64,000 bases of DNA from Apiosordaria backusii (taxonomy: Eukaryota; Ascomycota; Sordariomycetes; Sordariales; Lasiosphaeriaceae). Position 1 is the first letter of the stretch. Each line of letters opens with the position of its first letter. The position numbers and the translations under genes are program-made. Below, piece by piece: positions 32,461 to 42,624 of this stretch. The stretch spans positions 806,001-870,000 of the forward strand of contig JAUKTV010000014.1 in assembly GCA_030549205.1 (NCBI GenBank), given 5' to 3'. Under the pieces are notes generated by a model. That model made no database searches, was not told the DNA's origin, and saw nothing but the letters and a program-made list of their open reading frames with translations.

Positions 32461-34299
32461 CTAACATGAATTCTCATAGTCCTTTTCTAACAAGGCCACA
32501 ACTCCCGAGTATACCTCCTCACACAAGCTCTCACTGTCCAGCCCCGTGCCATCGGGTCCAGCTCTCCGGGTGTGAAGGTCTCCGTCCATGCAACGAGCAA
32601 CCGCGGTGTAGTAGTTTAGACTCTCCGCCCTAAGCCTGGGCAAGACGTTCTGAGCGGTGACATATCTTGACAGCAGACTTCCTTCAGGGAAGGTGCCTGG
32701 ACCATCACCGACACGAAGAGTGTCGAGCGTCTGGCCCAGCATTAACTCGATCAGGAGGAACCCGAGAGAGAGTAGTTTGGGGTCTCGGTCCAGGACAAAT
32801 GCAACGCCACTGTCGGATGCTGACGGCGGCGATGCTGTTTTAGTTGTCTGTTCATGTTCCTTGAGAAAGATTGGGTGATCATAAAAGGGAAAGCCGTTAC
32901 TGGCCAGAAAGAAGATATTGTGGCTGCCAAGGGCGTCTGGAACCCATGGCGTGCCGTGAAGTTGAAGGACGTTTGATGAGATGACGAGTGCGAGATAGAG
33001 GCGATCGCGATAAGATATTGGGATGTGTTTGTCTTTCTGCTCAAGGATCTCTCGGAGAGAAATAATAGACCAGGTCGTTGTTGCATTGTTGGCTTGCAGG
33101 CTGGGGTAGACCGTGTATTGTCTACACGCCCGTACAGCTTGCTGATCAACGATAATCCCATATGGGCTACTCGCTTGTTGACATTGTTGTGTATTTTGGA
33201 AGCTTTCGCAAAGATTTAATGTTGTGGTGACATTTGACAGGACGAGACTCGCCATGGTGGTTGTTAGACTGCAGATAGAGTTGGACACAGTCGTGTGTGT
33301 GGCTGTTTTGACGACAGTCGTGGTTGTCGACGCGGACATTGACCGGGAAAATCCAAAGCTGACAGTCTTTTTACCTTTGGGCCTTTTTGGTTGAGAGGAG
33401 ATATTTTGGGTAGGTGGGAGAAGAGAATGCGGGTCCGGTGTTGACGACCGTGACGGTAAGGGTGACGGTAGGGGTGACGGTAAGGGTGATTGTGAAGGTG
33501 TTGCTTTGACAAGAACCTTCTGCCAACTCCGCCCAGGCAGACCTTTCGGAGCTTGTGCCGAGTTCCCAATCTTGGAAATTGAAGAAACGGCAAATTGAAA
33601 GGCCAATGCGCAAATCATCCTTTCTTCGTCCTCCCCTGGTGTGATGTCCAGCGACCTCCTCTCGAGTTTCATGCCGAGATCATGCTGACAGCCACATGCC
33701 AAGCTGGACCGTAGAGCACGGTACAAACTGTTCGAAAGATTCCTGAGAATCTGGAAAACTTTTCCCTGGGAGCGAACACGTCGTGATGGTTCAAGCTCAA
33801 TGTTCCGGTCGGTGAGGTTCTCAAGATTGGAGATGCCGTCCTTGATTCTTTGGAGTAGATCCTCATAGGTAGAGCGTCGTAGTGTGAAGATGCCGCGCCG
33901 CAATTCGGAAACTTTGCCATCATTTTGAGAACCTAATCTCTGCTCCATCTCATCAATGGCCAGCTTCACATCCTTGATGGTGTCATCAAAGACATCACAA
34001 GCCTCCCAAAGTCTTGTTCTGATCTTCCGCTGGATGGTCTCGGTCCGCCACTCCGCGCCGCCTGGGTCCTTGATCATGGTTTCCAACTTAGACAAGGGGA
34101 CGAGGCCGTTGAGAAGCTTCTCGCAGACATTCTGCAGTTTGACGCGCTCTATTTGTAAGTTGCGGATTAGGCAGCGCAGCTCTCGTTCGTATTTACGCCA
34201 TCTCTGTAGCGTAGAGACACCCTCGCTGTAGTGCTCAAGGGCCGTAATTAAAAGAGGGATGGATCCCAGAACCACGCCGGCGACTTCAAAGCCCGACAT
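32461..34299 (-). CDS. DUF7580-type fungal protein with HeLo-like N-terminal helical region
   Basis: Single exon of 612 residues. The N-terminus (MSGFEVAGVVLGSIPLLITA, then LEHYSEGVSTLQRWRKYERE) and the coiled helical region to about 190 are characteristic of a large fungal family. The middle is a Ser/Pro-rich linker including a short Pro-Ser-Pro-Leu repeat (about 270-283, encoded by a gacggtaagggt-like DNA repeat at 33450-33490). The C-terminal half (RDRLYLALVISSNVLQLHGT, PWVPDALGSHNIFFL, LLSLGFLLIELMLGQ, VARCMDGDLH) fits the DUF7580 domain and looks like the remains of a kinase C-lobe. Related N-termini occur in incompatibility and NLR-type immune proteins of fungi. A signalling or allorecognition role is inference only. 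It is divergent from the C2H2 gene, 278 bp away. Confidence 0.72.
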   Translation of the reverse strand: MSGFEVAGVVLGSIPLLITALEHYSEGVSTLQRWRKYERELRCLIRNLQIERVKLQNVCEKLLNGLVPLSKLETMIKDPGGAEWRTETIQRKIRTRLWEACDVFDDTIKDVKLAIDEMEQRLGSQNDGKVSELRRGIFTLRRSTYEDLLQRIKDGISNLENLTDRNIELEPSRRVRSQGKVFQILRNLSNSLYRALRSSLACGCQHDLGMKLERRSLDITPGEDEERMICALAFQFAVSSISKIGNSAQAPKGLPGRSWQKVLVKATPSQSPLPSPLPSPLPSRSSTPDPHSLLPPTQNISSQPKRPKGKKTVSFGFSRSMSASTTTTVVKTATHTTVSNSICSLTTTMASLVLSNVTTTLNLCESFQNTQQCQQASSPYGIIVDQQAVRACRQYTVYPSLQANNATTTWSIISLREILEQKDKHIPISYRDRLYLALVISSNVLQLHGTPWVPDALGSHNIFFLASNGFPFYDHPIFLKEHEQTTKTASPPSASDSGVAFVLDRDPKLLSLGFLLIELMLGQTLDTLRVGDGPGTFPEGSLLSRYVTAQNVLPRLRAESLNYYTAVARCMDGDLHTRRAGPDGTGLDSESLCEEVYSGVVALLEKDYENSC

Positions 34300-34577
34300 G
34301 ACATATGGGTAATGGATTGAATGTCAAGACAGCAAGACCATGGTGATATCAGATGAGGTGTTTCAAGAAACAATCAAGCGGCTGAAAATGGGCGCAGCAA
34401 AGCGGGGAATCTGCAGCGAAGTCTCAGCCTGACCCCGCACCCCTACACTTCTCTCTCACTGCCTCTTGGCAGCCAGGCGCTTGAGTTGCTAAACTAACTG
34501 CTTCTTTTTTTTCCCCCCTCATTGCCTACCGTGGACATCGTGTTTTGTTTTTATGTTTGAATATTTTACTCGTCACA

Positions 34578-36506
34578 ATGGCGGAGAATATCGCCAGTCA
34601 TGTCTTACGATGTCTTGCAGCATTCCGCCCTCTGCTTGAGCCCCAGTCAACCACAGCAACCCCTCAAAAGAAACCGCTCGAACCGAAAATTCTCACAGTT
34701 TTGACAGATGAATTCAGTCGATTCAAAGTCTGGTCTGGAACCATCGGCGCCCACAAAACGGGCTCTAGTTCTCTCGACTATCGTTTGCGGGATGCCTCTC
34801 ACATCCGGGACCAGGTTCTTAACCTTGTCATTGACCTCATTAGCATGTTGAGCGATGTTATTGCAATCACCGCCGGAGAGATAACCCCTTGGGACGAGCT
34901 TGATGAGGATGAAGATGAAGCTGACCTAGACAATGAATCTGACGAGGACTCACCCAAAACTGAACTCGAACAAATTGCCACTGACATAGTAGATGTAGTG
35001 AACGGCCTTCTCCGCTTAAGCGTTGATATCAAAAATCCAGCACCTCATCCACGCTTTCTCGAAACAAAGCTCACTGACAAGACATATTTCGAACCTTTTG
35101 ATATTCAACATGTTAGCTCAAAGTTCAACAATATTGATCCATGGTTGGCTGAGCGACTGGGAAAGTCAATATCTAGGAGACGTCAGTATTTCAAGTACCG
35201 GGAGACTCACCATGAAAAGCTGTCTGCCGGACTGGAAACAGCCCTGTTGGGGCAAGAAGTGGAAGTACATCAAAAGGCGGAACCCAAGGACTCTGAGACC
35301 ATCGCATCATCGATACCTCTAGCCATGAAGGATAGCACAATCATGACTATAGCACAACCAGCTTTCATCAAGGACGATCAGTCTGATGCTGGGATCTCGC
35401 ACACTTCGTATGCGACCTCGGCAGCCGCGTCTGGAAACCTCAAAATCCCACCGCTACCTGACCAGGCATACAAGGGCCCATTTCAATGCCCCTTCTGCTA
35501 CACCATGATTGTTGCTCGGGATCGCAACGCTTGGAAGTGAGTAGGCCCCGATCCAGTCATACCTACTAAAAGCTAACAATGAGCAAGGAAACATGTCTAC
35601 GGCGATCTCAAGCCATACACTTGCCTCGTTGAGGATTGCATAGCACCTGAACGGGGGTTTGGTCGGCGGCACGAATGGTACTGGAGTCTTTTACGCTACG
35701 CCTCTTAACATTAAAGAACATGTTTTGGCTAACCATCAGACAGGATGGAGCATGTCCAACAAAACCACTGGCACACCTATTCATGTCCATTTGGATCATG
35801 CAACACACCACTCAAGTCGATGTCAGAATGCAAAGCACACTTCAAGACACACCAATCATCCGAATCGACACAGAGCGGCGAGATTGAGGCGTACATCAAA
35901 CTTGCCAAACGACCCCTCGACATAACCGCAGGTATACCTTGTCCACTCTGCCATGAGACCATCACATCTGCGAAGCAATACCAAAGTCATGTCGGGCGAC
36001 ATCAAGAACAGCTGTCCCTGTTCGCTTTGCCTTCAGCCGATAACGAAGACAGATCAGATGACGACCAAGACAGCAATACTGCATCTGCCCGAAGCAGGTC
36101 GGACGCTAGCATCAAGAGTGTAACACGAATCTCTTCGGGTATTCCCCTCTCGGAAATCGATGAGGATGAACAAGAGGCACTCAGAGATCAAGAAGAGCTT
36201 CATGAGTACGAAGAATACCGACAAGCAATGGAGGAGGAGGCGGAGATCGATGAGAGGAAACAGGGGGCGCTCAGAGAAGAATATGAGGAAACTCGGCAGT
36301 TGGAAGAACACCGACTAGTAGCGGAGAAGGAGGAGAGCAGAACGGTTGGGTTTTGCCACACATGTAAGAAGGAGGAGTATAGCTCGGACGGAACAGACGA
36401 GTGCGCCGTATGTGGCAGTAAACTGAAAATTGTAGGTTCATATCAAGTTTTCTTTCCCATCTATGGAACGATAGCTAACACATAGGTCACGCCAGATAAC
36501 ACCTGA
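34578..36506 (+). CDS. C2H2 zinc-finger/zinc-ribbon protein of an accessory fungal family
   Basis: Proposed exons 34578..35536, 35588..35677, 35744..36431 and 36486..36506, giving 585 residues. Introns 1 and 2 are certain from frame and finger continuity (HEW joined to MEHVQQNHWH). Intron 3 has a branch-like gctaac and cacatag acceptor but leads to an early stop; without it the frame stops at 36485. The start is the ATG after a TTG-opened frame. The N-terminus is helical with an acidic tract (about 107-125). The fingers run FQCPFCYTMIVARDRNAWKK, YTCLVEDC..FGRRHEWMEH, YSCPFGSC..CKAHFKTH, IPCPLCHETITSAKQYQSHV. A Glu-rich coiled coil follows, then a zinc ribbon CHTCKKEE..ECAVCG. Such proteins are common in fungal accessory regions, and their biochemical role is unknown. 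The next frame starts 13 nt after the stop (see findings). Confidence 0.75.
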
Positions 36507-36519
36507 AGGCAAGAGGGAT

Positions 36520-38895
36520 ATGAACCATGACAACTCTGCAGAGAAGGGCCGAGTTGACTCGCAGGCTCGTTCAGAGATGGCTGAGGGACCTATAAGTGGA
36601 GGTGAACGTGGCCAGCTTAAACAAGAAATCGGTAAACGCGCAGAGGAAGAAGCGGACGTTGGGGAGTACCATTTAGGGATCAGGACGGCAGAAGCTGAAA
36701 GAGACACGCATTTTCATGAGGGATGTGAAAATCCCACGCCGATCGAAGGGGGAACATGGTTCATCATGGAGAGATTGCCAGGGATGACAGTTTGTGGCAA
36801 CTGCTTTGCGGAGGTAGTACTTCCGTTGCTGGAGGAAGGAAAGGGTGGTAACGGAGCGAGAGAAATACCGAAGCACTTTCTTCGCCGCCCGCGAAGGATT
36901 AGTGGGCCGGCAAATTGTCGGTTACATAGTGAGCGCATGAGGGCTGTTTTTAGATTGGCGAGTGAGCATGATGATTGGGATCTTTTGGAGTGGAAGGTGT
37001 TAGGGAGGAACAGGGAGGTGGGAGTTGGAGTTAAAGAGGCTGATGTTGCCCGACGAAGGTCTGAGCGTGAGAAATATTTGAAGGAAGAGGAGGAAAAGCG
37101 AAGCAGGGGGAAATACAGTGATGGGGTTTATATGATCAAGCAAGAGATCGACAGAATTAAACGCCAGGCGGAGGATTCAATTGGTACACTTCGACACAAG
37201 ATCAGGCAACTCAAACGCTTGGAGGAGGAGCGTAATCGGGTAATTAATGAGGAAGCAGAAAGGAAGTTGGAAGCTGCTAAGGGACTCGAGATACCACCGA
37301 GGCCTACGACTGCATCTCCAGAGGACGTAGTAGATCCGATTGAGCTTCTTCAAGGCCGAGAGGAGATGCTACCGGCCCTACCTCCCAAACCCACCGAGCA
37401 AGACCCTGCCAGTCTCAAGTTGGAGGTGGAAGCAGAGGTTTCTCAGAAGGCTCAGAAGGACAGTGAAGTGGCGGAACAGCAAAAGGCGTTCGAGACTGAT
37501 AACAAGCGCGATAGTGAGCAGGAGCCAGACATCGCTGCGCCCTCCAATAGCTTATACGCAACAACAAACACTATCGGCGGCGACACAACTACAAACCCTT
37601 CATTGACTGAGTCTTTCTCACCGTCGCCACCCATTCCTTACGCGCCGCCATCGCCTTCTGCAGCGGGTCAGGCTCTTGTTACGAATGATTTGTCTGATGG
37701 CTCCCATATGGAGACTGGTGTCTCTGGCACTCATCCATCTCCTGAGAATTCGAACCAAGAGGATAGCGACGGCAAGAATGATAAAGACGATAAAAGAATC
37801 TCGGAACAGGACCCCTACATCAGATTCAAAGATGTTGTTGGAAGAAAGTTCCGCTTCCCTCTCCACATTTGCAATACATGGCAAGCAATGGAGGAATTAA
37901 TCCAACAAGCCTTTCTTGAGATGGAGGTGATAGGGCCTCACGTTCAGGAAGGTCATTACGACCTGATCGGCCCAGACGGGGAAATCATTCTGCCCTCTGA
38001 GTGGGAGCGCGTGGTGAAGCATGACTTCCCAGTGACTATGCATATGTGGCAGTTGGATAAACATCCATTGCGACTTCCGATCAATCTCCTGGCTGGAGGT
38101 TCAAAGAATCGTGGGGACAATTCGAGCTCTTCCTCTGATAATGTAACGGCATCTGCAGATGTAAGAACTGAAGTCCACGGCCAAGGCGTGACAAAACCCA
38201 AGGAGCTAGAACAGAAAGGAAGGGCTGAAAAGGAGAAGACAGGAGCTAGCAACAGCGATTTGATGTTCATCGACTTTGATGATCAGGTTTATCACGGATA
38301 CAACCCTCCTTCGCAGCCTCCAGCTAACGCAGAAGCTACCGATACTGCCCTAGACTATGAAATTGACCTCACCGATGAAGAGGAGGGAAATCAATTGCCA
38401 AGGCAGTCTGCACCAACGGCTACGTTTTCACCCGTTCCCCAACAAATGGCACCTGTTTCTCAACCAAACATACAGCCCACTGCTCAAGTTTGGGTCTGCA
38501 AAGCTCTTGAAGACCCATTGTTAGCCTTTCAAGCCACGAAATATCCGAATGGAGTGGTGTGGGATGTCTGTGGTTATTGTGGAGGCGGCCTCGCTCGCAG
38601 GCTCTCGAAAGTTGAACCGGAAGTGTTATCACTACCGCCCTCATTGCCAATTACACTCGTTCCAAAAGATCATGATGATAGCAGTGCTTCGACAACAGAG
38701 CTAGAGCTACCAATGGTGGCAACTCGCAGAGAGGAAAGGTTGCTCAACCACCTGAGATTAGCGCATAACTTTGGGAAATGCGACCCGGGCAAGAAGTTTT
38801 CAGACCCAAAGGATTTCAGACAGCATCTCGTCAAGGTACACAGGGCTGCACCAGGGAAGTGGCTGGAAGTCATAGAATTTTTGATGGGCGTTTAG
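36520..38895 (+). CDS. Coiled-coil protein with ULD-type ubiquitin-like domain and C-terminal zinc-finger-like region
   Basis: Open frame of 791 residues. After a charged N-terminus come a Cys motif region (WFIMERLPGMTVCGNCFAEV, then a CRLH block), a basic/acidic coiled coil (about 165-255), and a Ser/Pro/Glu linker. Next is a block starting IRFKDVVGRKFRFPLHICNT (about 432) and running through EGHYDLIGPDGEIILPSEWE (about 474-493) to VTMHMWQL. That block is the hallmark of the fungal ubiquitin-like domain ULD_2. Near the C-terminus, ERLLNHLRLAHNFGKCDPGK, FSDPKDFRQHLVKVH resembles degenerate C2H2 fingers. ULD_2 modules are often attached to NLR-type or other accessory proteins, and their partners are unknown. 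The first ATG is only 13 nt past the proposed stop of the C2H2 gene, so it may be the downstream part of one larger protein. Confidence 0.7.
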   Translation: MNHDNSAEKGRVDSQARSEMAEGPISGGERGQLKQEIGKRAEEEADVGEYHLGIRTAEAERDTHFHEGCENPTPIEGGTWFIMERLPGMTVCGNCFAEVVLPLLEEGKGGNGAREIPKHFLRRPRRISGPANCRLHSERMRAVFRLASEHDDWDLLEWKVLGRNREVGVGVKEADVARRRSEREKYLKEEEEKRSRGKYSDGVYMIKQEIDRIKRQAEDSIGTLRHKIRQLKRLEEERNRVINEEAERKLEAAKGLEIPPRPTTASPEDVVDPIELLQGREEMLPALPPKPTEQDPASLKLEVEAEVSQKAQKDSEVAEQQKAFETDNKRDSEQEPDIAAPSNSLYATTNTIGGDTTTNPSLTESFSPSPPIPYAPPSPSAAGQALVTNDLSDGSHMETGVSGTHPSPENSNQEDSDGKNDKDDKRISEQDPYIRFKDVVGRKFRFPLHICNTWQAMEELIQQAFLEMEVIGPHVQEGHYDLIGPDGEIILPSEWERVVKHDFPVTMHMWQLDKHPLRLPINLLAGGSKNRGDNSSSSSDNVTASADVRTEVHGQGVTKPKELEQKGRAEKEKTGASNSDLMFIDFDDQVYHGYNPPSQPPANAEATDTALDYEIDLTDEEEGNQLPRQSAPTATFSPVPQQMAPVSQPNIQPTAQVWVCKALEDPLLAFQATKYPNGVVWDVCGYCGGGLARRLSKVEPEVLSLPPSLPITLVPKDHDDSSASTTELELPMVATRREERLLNHLRLAHNFGKCDPGKKFSDPKDFRQHLVKVHRAAPGKWLEVIEFLMGV

Positions 38896-39483
38896 GGCAT
38901 ATTTAGGAGATGCTCACCTTGTCTGTGATTATGAGTATCGAGTCGGGGGCGTTGTGGAACATGCTGGCTGAGCTTGGATTCACCGAGCCAGGTTACCTTA
39001 GGTGTGTGTATTGTTGGAAGTGCCAGGAAATCTCAGTGCTGTAGCCGCTGAAGCGTTTGGACTAAATCCAGGAGTGGTTCGCAAAGAGCAAAATTATAAA
39101 GCCTCAGGTGCTCGCATCGCTGGCTTGGACGTGGCATGAGGTTCTTGGTTTGTTGTGCCCTCTGCTGTTGCCTAATGATCCCTGCATTATGGTCTGTTTG
39201 AGGCTCCACTTTCAACGTCTGACCCCTTTACAATGATAATAATATCTCTCCCACCAGTGTTCTTGTTGGACATCGATTTCCCCTCAACAACAAACTGCAC
39301 CAACACATACAAGCGACTCCTCAGGAGAAGACCCGCGTGACTAAACTCACAACAAAACAAGCCCAAAGCAGATTAGCAGATAGGGAATAGCAACTTAATA
39401 ACTGTCAGATTACTCAGAGAGCCCTGCCTCCTCCCCGTCTTCCTGGTGCTCCACCAGTTAGTTAGTTCTATTTCTCCTCCTCC
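38896..39483. other. Convergent intergenic, no gene seen
   Basis: 588 bp between two stop codons. A further ccttagg word lies at about 38996. Nothing else recognised. Confidence 0.5.
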
Positions 39484-40422
39484 TCATTCTTCTCCTTCTC
39501 CTTCTTTACCCCCATGGCCATCTTCATCCGCGTTCTCATCCCTCTCTGGAAACTGGCGAATGGCATCCTTGATACCCTCCAAACGCTGCGTCCAAGCTTC
39601 CAAAATAATTCTGCTTGACGCTTCAAACCTCTCCATATTATCATTCTCGACGGCGAGCAGGGCCTCTTGGAGATCGTCTTCGCAAAACTCCGTTCCTTGC
39701 ACCTGCGTTTCGAGAGCAGTATACATGTCTGTTGGCAGCGTCTTCCCCAGAGCCTCGGAGCTCTGCAACCTCTTCCTCAATATGGCGGCATCACCTTCCT
39801 CTAAACCCTCGATTTCTACCTTTGTGACGTTGCGCAACTGGCCGAACCATGTGCGCAGCGCGCCAACCGCCTCGGCCCTCCCTCCGTCATCAACGGAGTA
39901 GTTGTCGGCAGAAGGGTGACGCCGGTCGAAATCGCCGTCGTCTTTGCTGTCGAGATTGCATTCTAGCCGCAGAAAGTCAATCCGTGTCGTCCTTGCCAGA
40001 ATCCGGTTCACAAACCAGCGTACAGTTTTTCGGATCGGCTCAACCTTGTGTGCGTCCGTGTAGGTGACGACGATGTGGAATCGGCTAAGGCGAGTCTGGG
40101 TACTGCGCCGAAGGGATATTGGGGCCGAGTAGCTATTGTAAAAAGGCCCGTATGTATTGCAAATCTCGAAACGGAACGTGTTCTCCCCGTAGAGGATAGG
40201 GAGGCCCTCGTCACGGACTTGGCGGCATGTGCGGAGGAACTGGGCGCTTAAGTGTGGGCGCCAATTAGACTTAATTGTGGAATCAGCTCGAAAAAGGAGA
40301 CTGTAAATCATGTTCCGGATCTCGGCTGGAAGGGACAGAAATCTGGGGGTAGCTGGGTCGGTCGGTGTGTCTGTTTCGACTGCCTTTCGATTCACTGCTC
40401 CTCGTCCGACTGGCCGTGTCAT
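39484..40422 (-). CDS. 2EXR/F-box-like fungal protein
   Basis: Single exon of 312 residues from the ATG at 40422 (MTRPVGRGAVNRK). The frame continues upstream to 40923, but that extension is unconserved-looking. The block RFLSLPAEIRNMIYSLLFRA (about 27-46) and FLRTCRQVRDEGLPILYGEN (about 65-84) is the standard fungal 2EXR/F-box-like module: L-P-x-E-I-R-x-x-I-Y followed 30-40 residues later by L-L-x-T-C-R-x-i-x-x-E-x-x-p-i-L-Y. The rest is a leucine-containing alpha/beta region with an acidic Glu/Gly tail (GGKEGEGEE). A role as substrate receptor of an SCF ligase is commonly assumed for F-box types but not shown here. A fragment of this gene is duplicated near 42.6 kb. Confidence 0.78.
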   Translation of the reverse strand: MTRPVGRGAVNRKAVETDTPTDPATPRFLSLPAEIRNMIYSLLFRADSTIKSNWRPHLSAQFLRTCRQVRDEGLPILYGENTFRFEICNTYGPFYNSYSAPISLRRSTQTRLSRFHIVVTYTDAHKVEPIRKTVRWFVNRILARTTRIDFLRLECNLDSKDDGDFDRRHPSADNYSVDDGGRAEAVGALRTWFGQLRNVTKVEIEGLEEGDAAILRKRLQSSEALGKTLPTDMYTALETQVQGTEFCEDDLQEALLAVENDNMERFEASSRIILEAWTQRLEGIKDAIRQFPERDENADEDGHGGKEGEGEE

Positions 40423-40609
40423 GGTTGGCGGCAGAGAGTTGTTGCGCAAAATGGGATCAAAATTGTGGAGCGTCTTGATGCTGACTGGTGATGATTGCGG
40501 TACTTGGACTGGAATGCAGAGGTTGAAAATTCGGAGCAAAGCGGTCTCGAAGAAATAAATAGGCGCCAGCAAGACGAAAAAAAAAACCTTAAGCCTTGAT
40601 TTACCTAAC
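40423..40609. promoter_or_regulatory. Presumed promoter of the 2EXR-like gene
   Basis: Upstream flank. An A10 run lies at about 40578-40587. Confidence 0.35.
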
Positions 40610-40987
40610 TTGTACCTCGGTTGTGTGGAAATTTTACAGTTTTTGCCATGCTTTCCAGTGGGGGCTTCGAAGGTTTGGCTTACGCCCATTAAAACTTCTC
40701 CCATTCTCGAATGCGAGATTGAAAGAGAGGATATCGACAGAAGGTTCGGCTCCAAAAGGACTGCGATGGGACTCTTCAAAGTCACCGCGCGTTTCTTTCT
40801 CATGCATGTTGACTTTGCTGCTATCAGACCTGACTTGAAGGGTCTTAACCCTGAAACTGGCGAGGAGTACTTGACAACTATCAGCGATGTTTCACTCGTA
40901 CCGTTCTTCGAGGTTTTACTCATGGCACATTACAACGACGTTATCAACGAAGAAATTGCACCCACAAACACCCAGTCCTCTCTCTAG
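40610..40987 (+). other. Unrecognised open frame, possible gene fragment
   Basis: 126 codons with balanced composition (blocks LECEIEREDIDRRFGSKRTA, MGLFKVTARFFLMHVDFAAI, LVPFFEVLLMAHYNDVINEE). I do not recognise it. It has no clear promoter and lies in a relic-rich stretch, so it could be a decayed gene piece. The reverse strand of the same DNA is the dubious N-terminal extension of the 2EXR-like frame. Confidence 0.2.
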
Positions 40988-41854
40988 GCTCAGTTCATCG
41001 CCAGGATATACTGCCAAGCCGATCAATTACCTTGCAAGCATAGCCATAAACCCTCCTGGCTACTATTTCTAGACGGAATCCTAGGGAGTACAGCATGGCT
41101 CTCATGGAGTATCCCACGCTCTATCAGACGGCTCGGAATACAATAGAATCACTACAGCAGTCATTAATCTTGACCTTATTTAGGTTCATCGCAATACGTC
41201 ACATCGGCCGTGGATGTCGTGCCGAAGAAAGAAAAAGCAGATTTCACAGGCTAATACAGACAGAGTTTTAAACACCGGTAATCTGATTGAGCTAGTAATC
41301 GAGGATCTTCCTCAGGCCATCATCTAGGGAAGCGACACGGATCTATTTTTCGAGGTTAGCGATGTTGACCATGGAGTGATAAGACAACCGTATCCTGTTA
41401 TATTTTAGAAACAAGTCCACTGTCGTCTATTTGTAGCGTTCAGAGAGGAGGAAGCGAAGAGCCAGAAGCGCGAGGAGTACCTTACTCTTGGGAGGCGGAG
41501 CCAGTAGAGAGCTTGCCTATGAGACATTGTAATGTGTTTTTGTTTTATCGTAATTACTAGCACTTGTCAGAGGTTGGCCCCAACCTCCGTACTGCAAGGC
41601 ATCACTTTTAAAAATAAGAACAGCCAGCAATGTAAATTCCGTTTGCATTTACCTTACGGTAGGTACCTAAGTATCCTTTAGCCGCCGATTTTTATTTTCG
41701 ATTTCCATTTTCGACCGGCGCTTATATGTATTAGCACCCTCTGTTACTGCACAGTTAAGGGGGAGTGAGCGTATTAGGATAGCCGAGAAATCGTCCTCAA
41801 AATTTGGCAGCATATCTTCCAAAATCAGAACCAAATTTCCCTGGAAGTGACACT
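40988..41854. other. Relic-rich intergenic, nothing recognised
   Basis: No coherent frame over 867 bp. It contains the word acggtaggtacctaag at 41656-41671, one of the dispersed GGTACC words. Confidence 0.4.
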
Positions 41855-42095
41855 CTGGATGCAACCAACGTTGCAGACGTTGTCAACTGTCTTCTCCGCT
41901 TGAGCGTCGACATTAAAAACCCAGCGCCCCACCAACGATTCTTTGATACGATGGAGCTCACTGACAGGACCTGCTTTGAGCCCTTTGATATCCAGCATGT
42001 GAAATCGAAGTTCAGCACCGTTGTACCCTGGCTGGCTGAGCGACTTGGACAGTCAATAACTAGGAGGCGCCAGTATTTCAAGTATCGCGAGACCC
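41855..42095 (+). pseudogene. Relic copy of part of the C2H2 gene (residues about 137-210)
   Basis: The plus frame reads VADVVNCLLRLSVDIKNPAP, FFDTMELTDRTCFEPFDIQH, VPWLAERLGQSITRRRQYFK, matching IVDVVNGLLRLSVDIKNPAP, LTDKTYFEPFDIQH and WLAERLGKSISRRRQYFK of the gene at 34578. Similarity starts near 41855 and ends abruptly after the YRET codons at about 42095. The other nine-tenths of the gene is missing. It is a decayed, truncated duplicate lying 7 kb from its source. Confidence 0.88.
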
Positions 42096-42559
42096 CTCAT
42101 CGCACAACGCAGTTGTTCCGCCACTGACCATGTTGCGTGACTCCCCTGACCTCGCCCCGTGACAAAGCGAGCTCATTGATCGGCTATCTGTAACGAACCG
42201 GATCAGACCCAAACTCTGAAAGTGTCACGAACAGAGGGCCATTGGCGGAGGCAGGGCTGCGGAAAGACCTCTCTATTGTGTAAAATCACAAGATGGGGAG
42301 GAAAGAGGAGAATCTGGAAGAGCTCTCCACGATCAAGAGGTTTAATGCCAGAGCAAGTGGGGCAGTGTAGCCAGCGCACCTCCCCACTAACCACTGCAGG
42401 CGCTGCACACCGTCACAACACCATCACAAAAGGGTTCACTGAAGGTATCAGCGACTGTGGTTGTGACGGCGTCCCGTGAACAGAATGTAACCTACATCTG
42501 GAATTCTGAGTGTCGACTTGGAATTCTGGCATTCCATTTCGGAACTGGTGCAGTTGGGG
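42096..42559. other. Intergenic between relics; possible LTR scrap
   Basis: No gene. At 42190-42245 the DNA (taacgaaccggatcagacc, then actctgaaagtg) loosely resembles the start of the solo LTR at 61933 (tgacgaacccctgatcagaacctctgaaagg). That may be an old, diverged LTR piece. Confidence 0.3.
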
Positions 42560-42624
42560 CTTGAAACGTCTCTATATCATCATTCTCGACGGCGAGCAGG
42601 GCCTCTTGGAGATCGTCTTCGCAA
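42560..42624 (-). pseudogene. Relic copy of part of the 2EXR-like gene
   Basis: About 65 bp nearly identical to 39624-39688 in the same orientation (attctcgacggcgagcaggg and the following 20 bases are exact). The minus frame reads CEDDLQEALLAVENDDIETF, against CEDDLQEALLAVENDNMERF in the source gene. Flanking sequence is unrelated or decayed. Confidence 0.85.

Noticed and set aside
33450..33490. Minisatellite gacggtaagggt
   Set aside because: It is within the DUF7580 coding exon and simply encodes a Pro-Ser-Pro-Leu repeat; mentioned there.
40423..40923. N-terminal extension of the 2EXR-like protein
   Set aside because: The frame is open but lacks conserved blocks and starts without a clear ATG context; the ATG at 40422 just before the 2EXR block is preferred.
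42190..42492. Second copy of the solo LTR
   Set aside because: Only the first 50 bp resemble the LTR loosely; ends and target-site duplication are not found.
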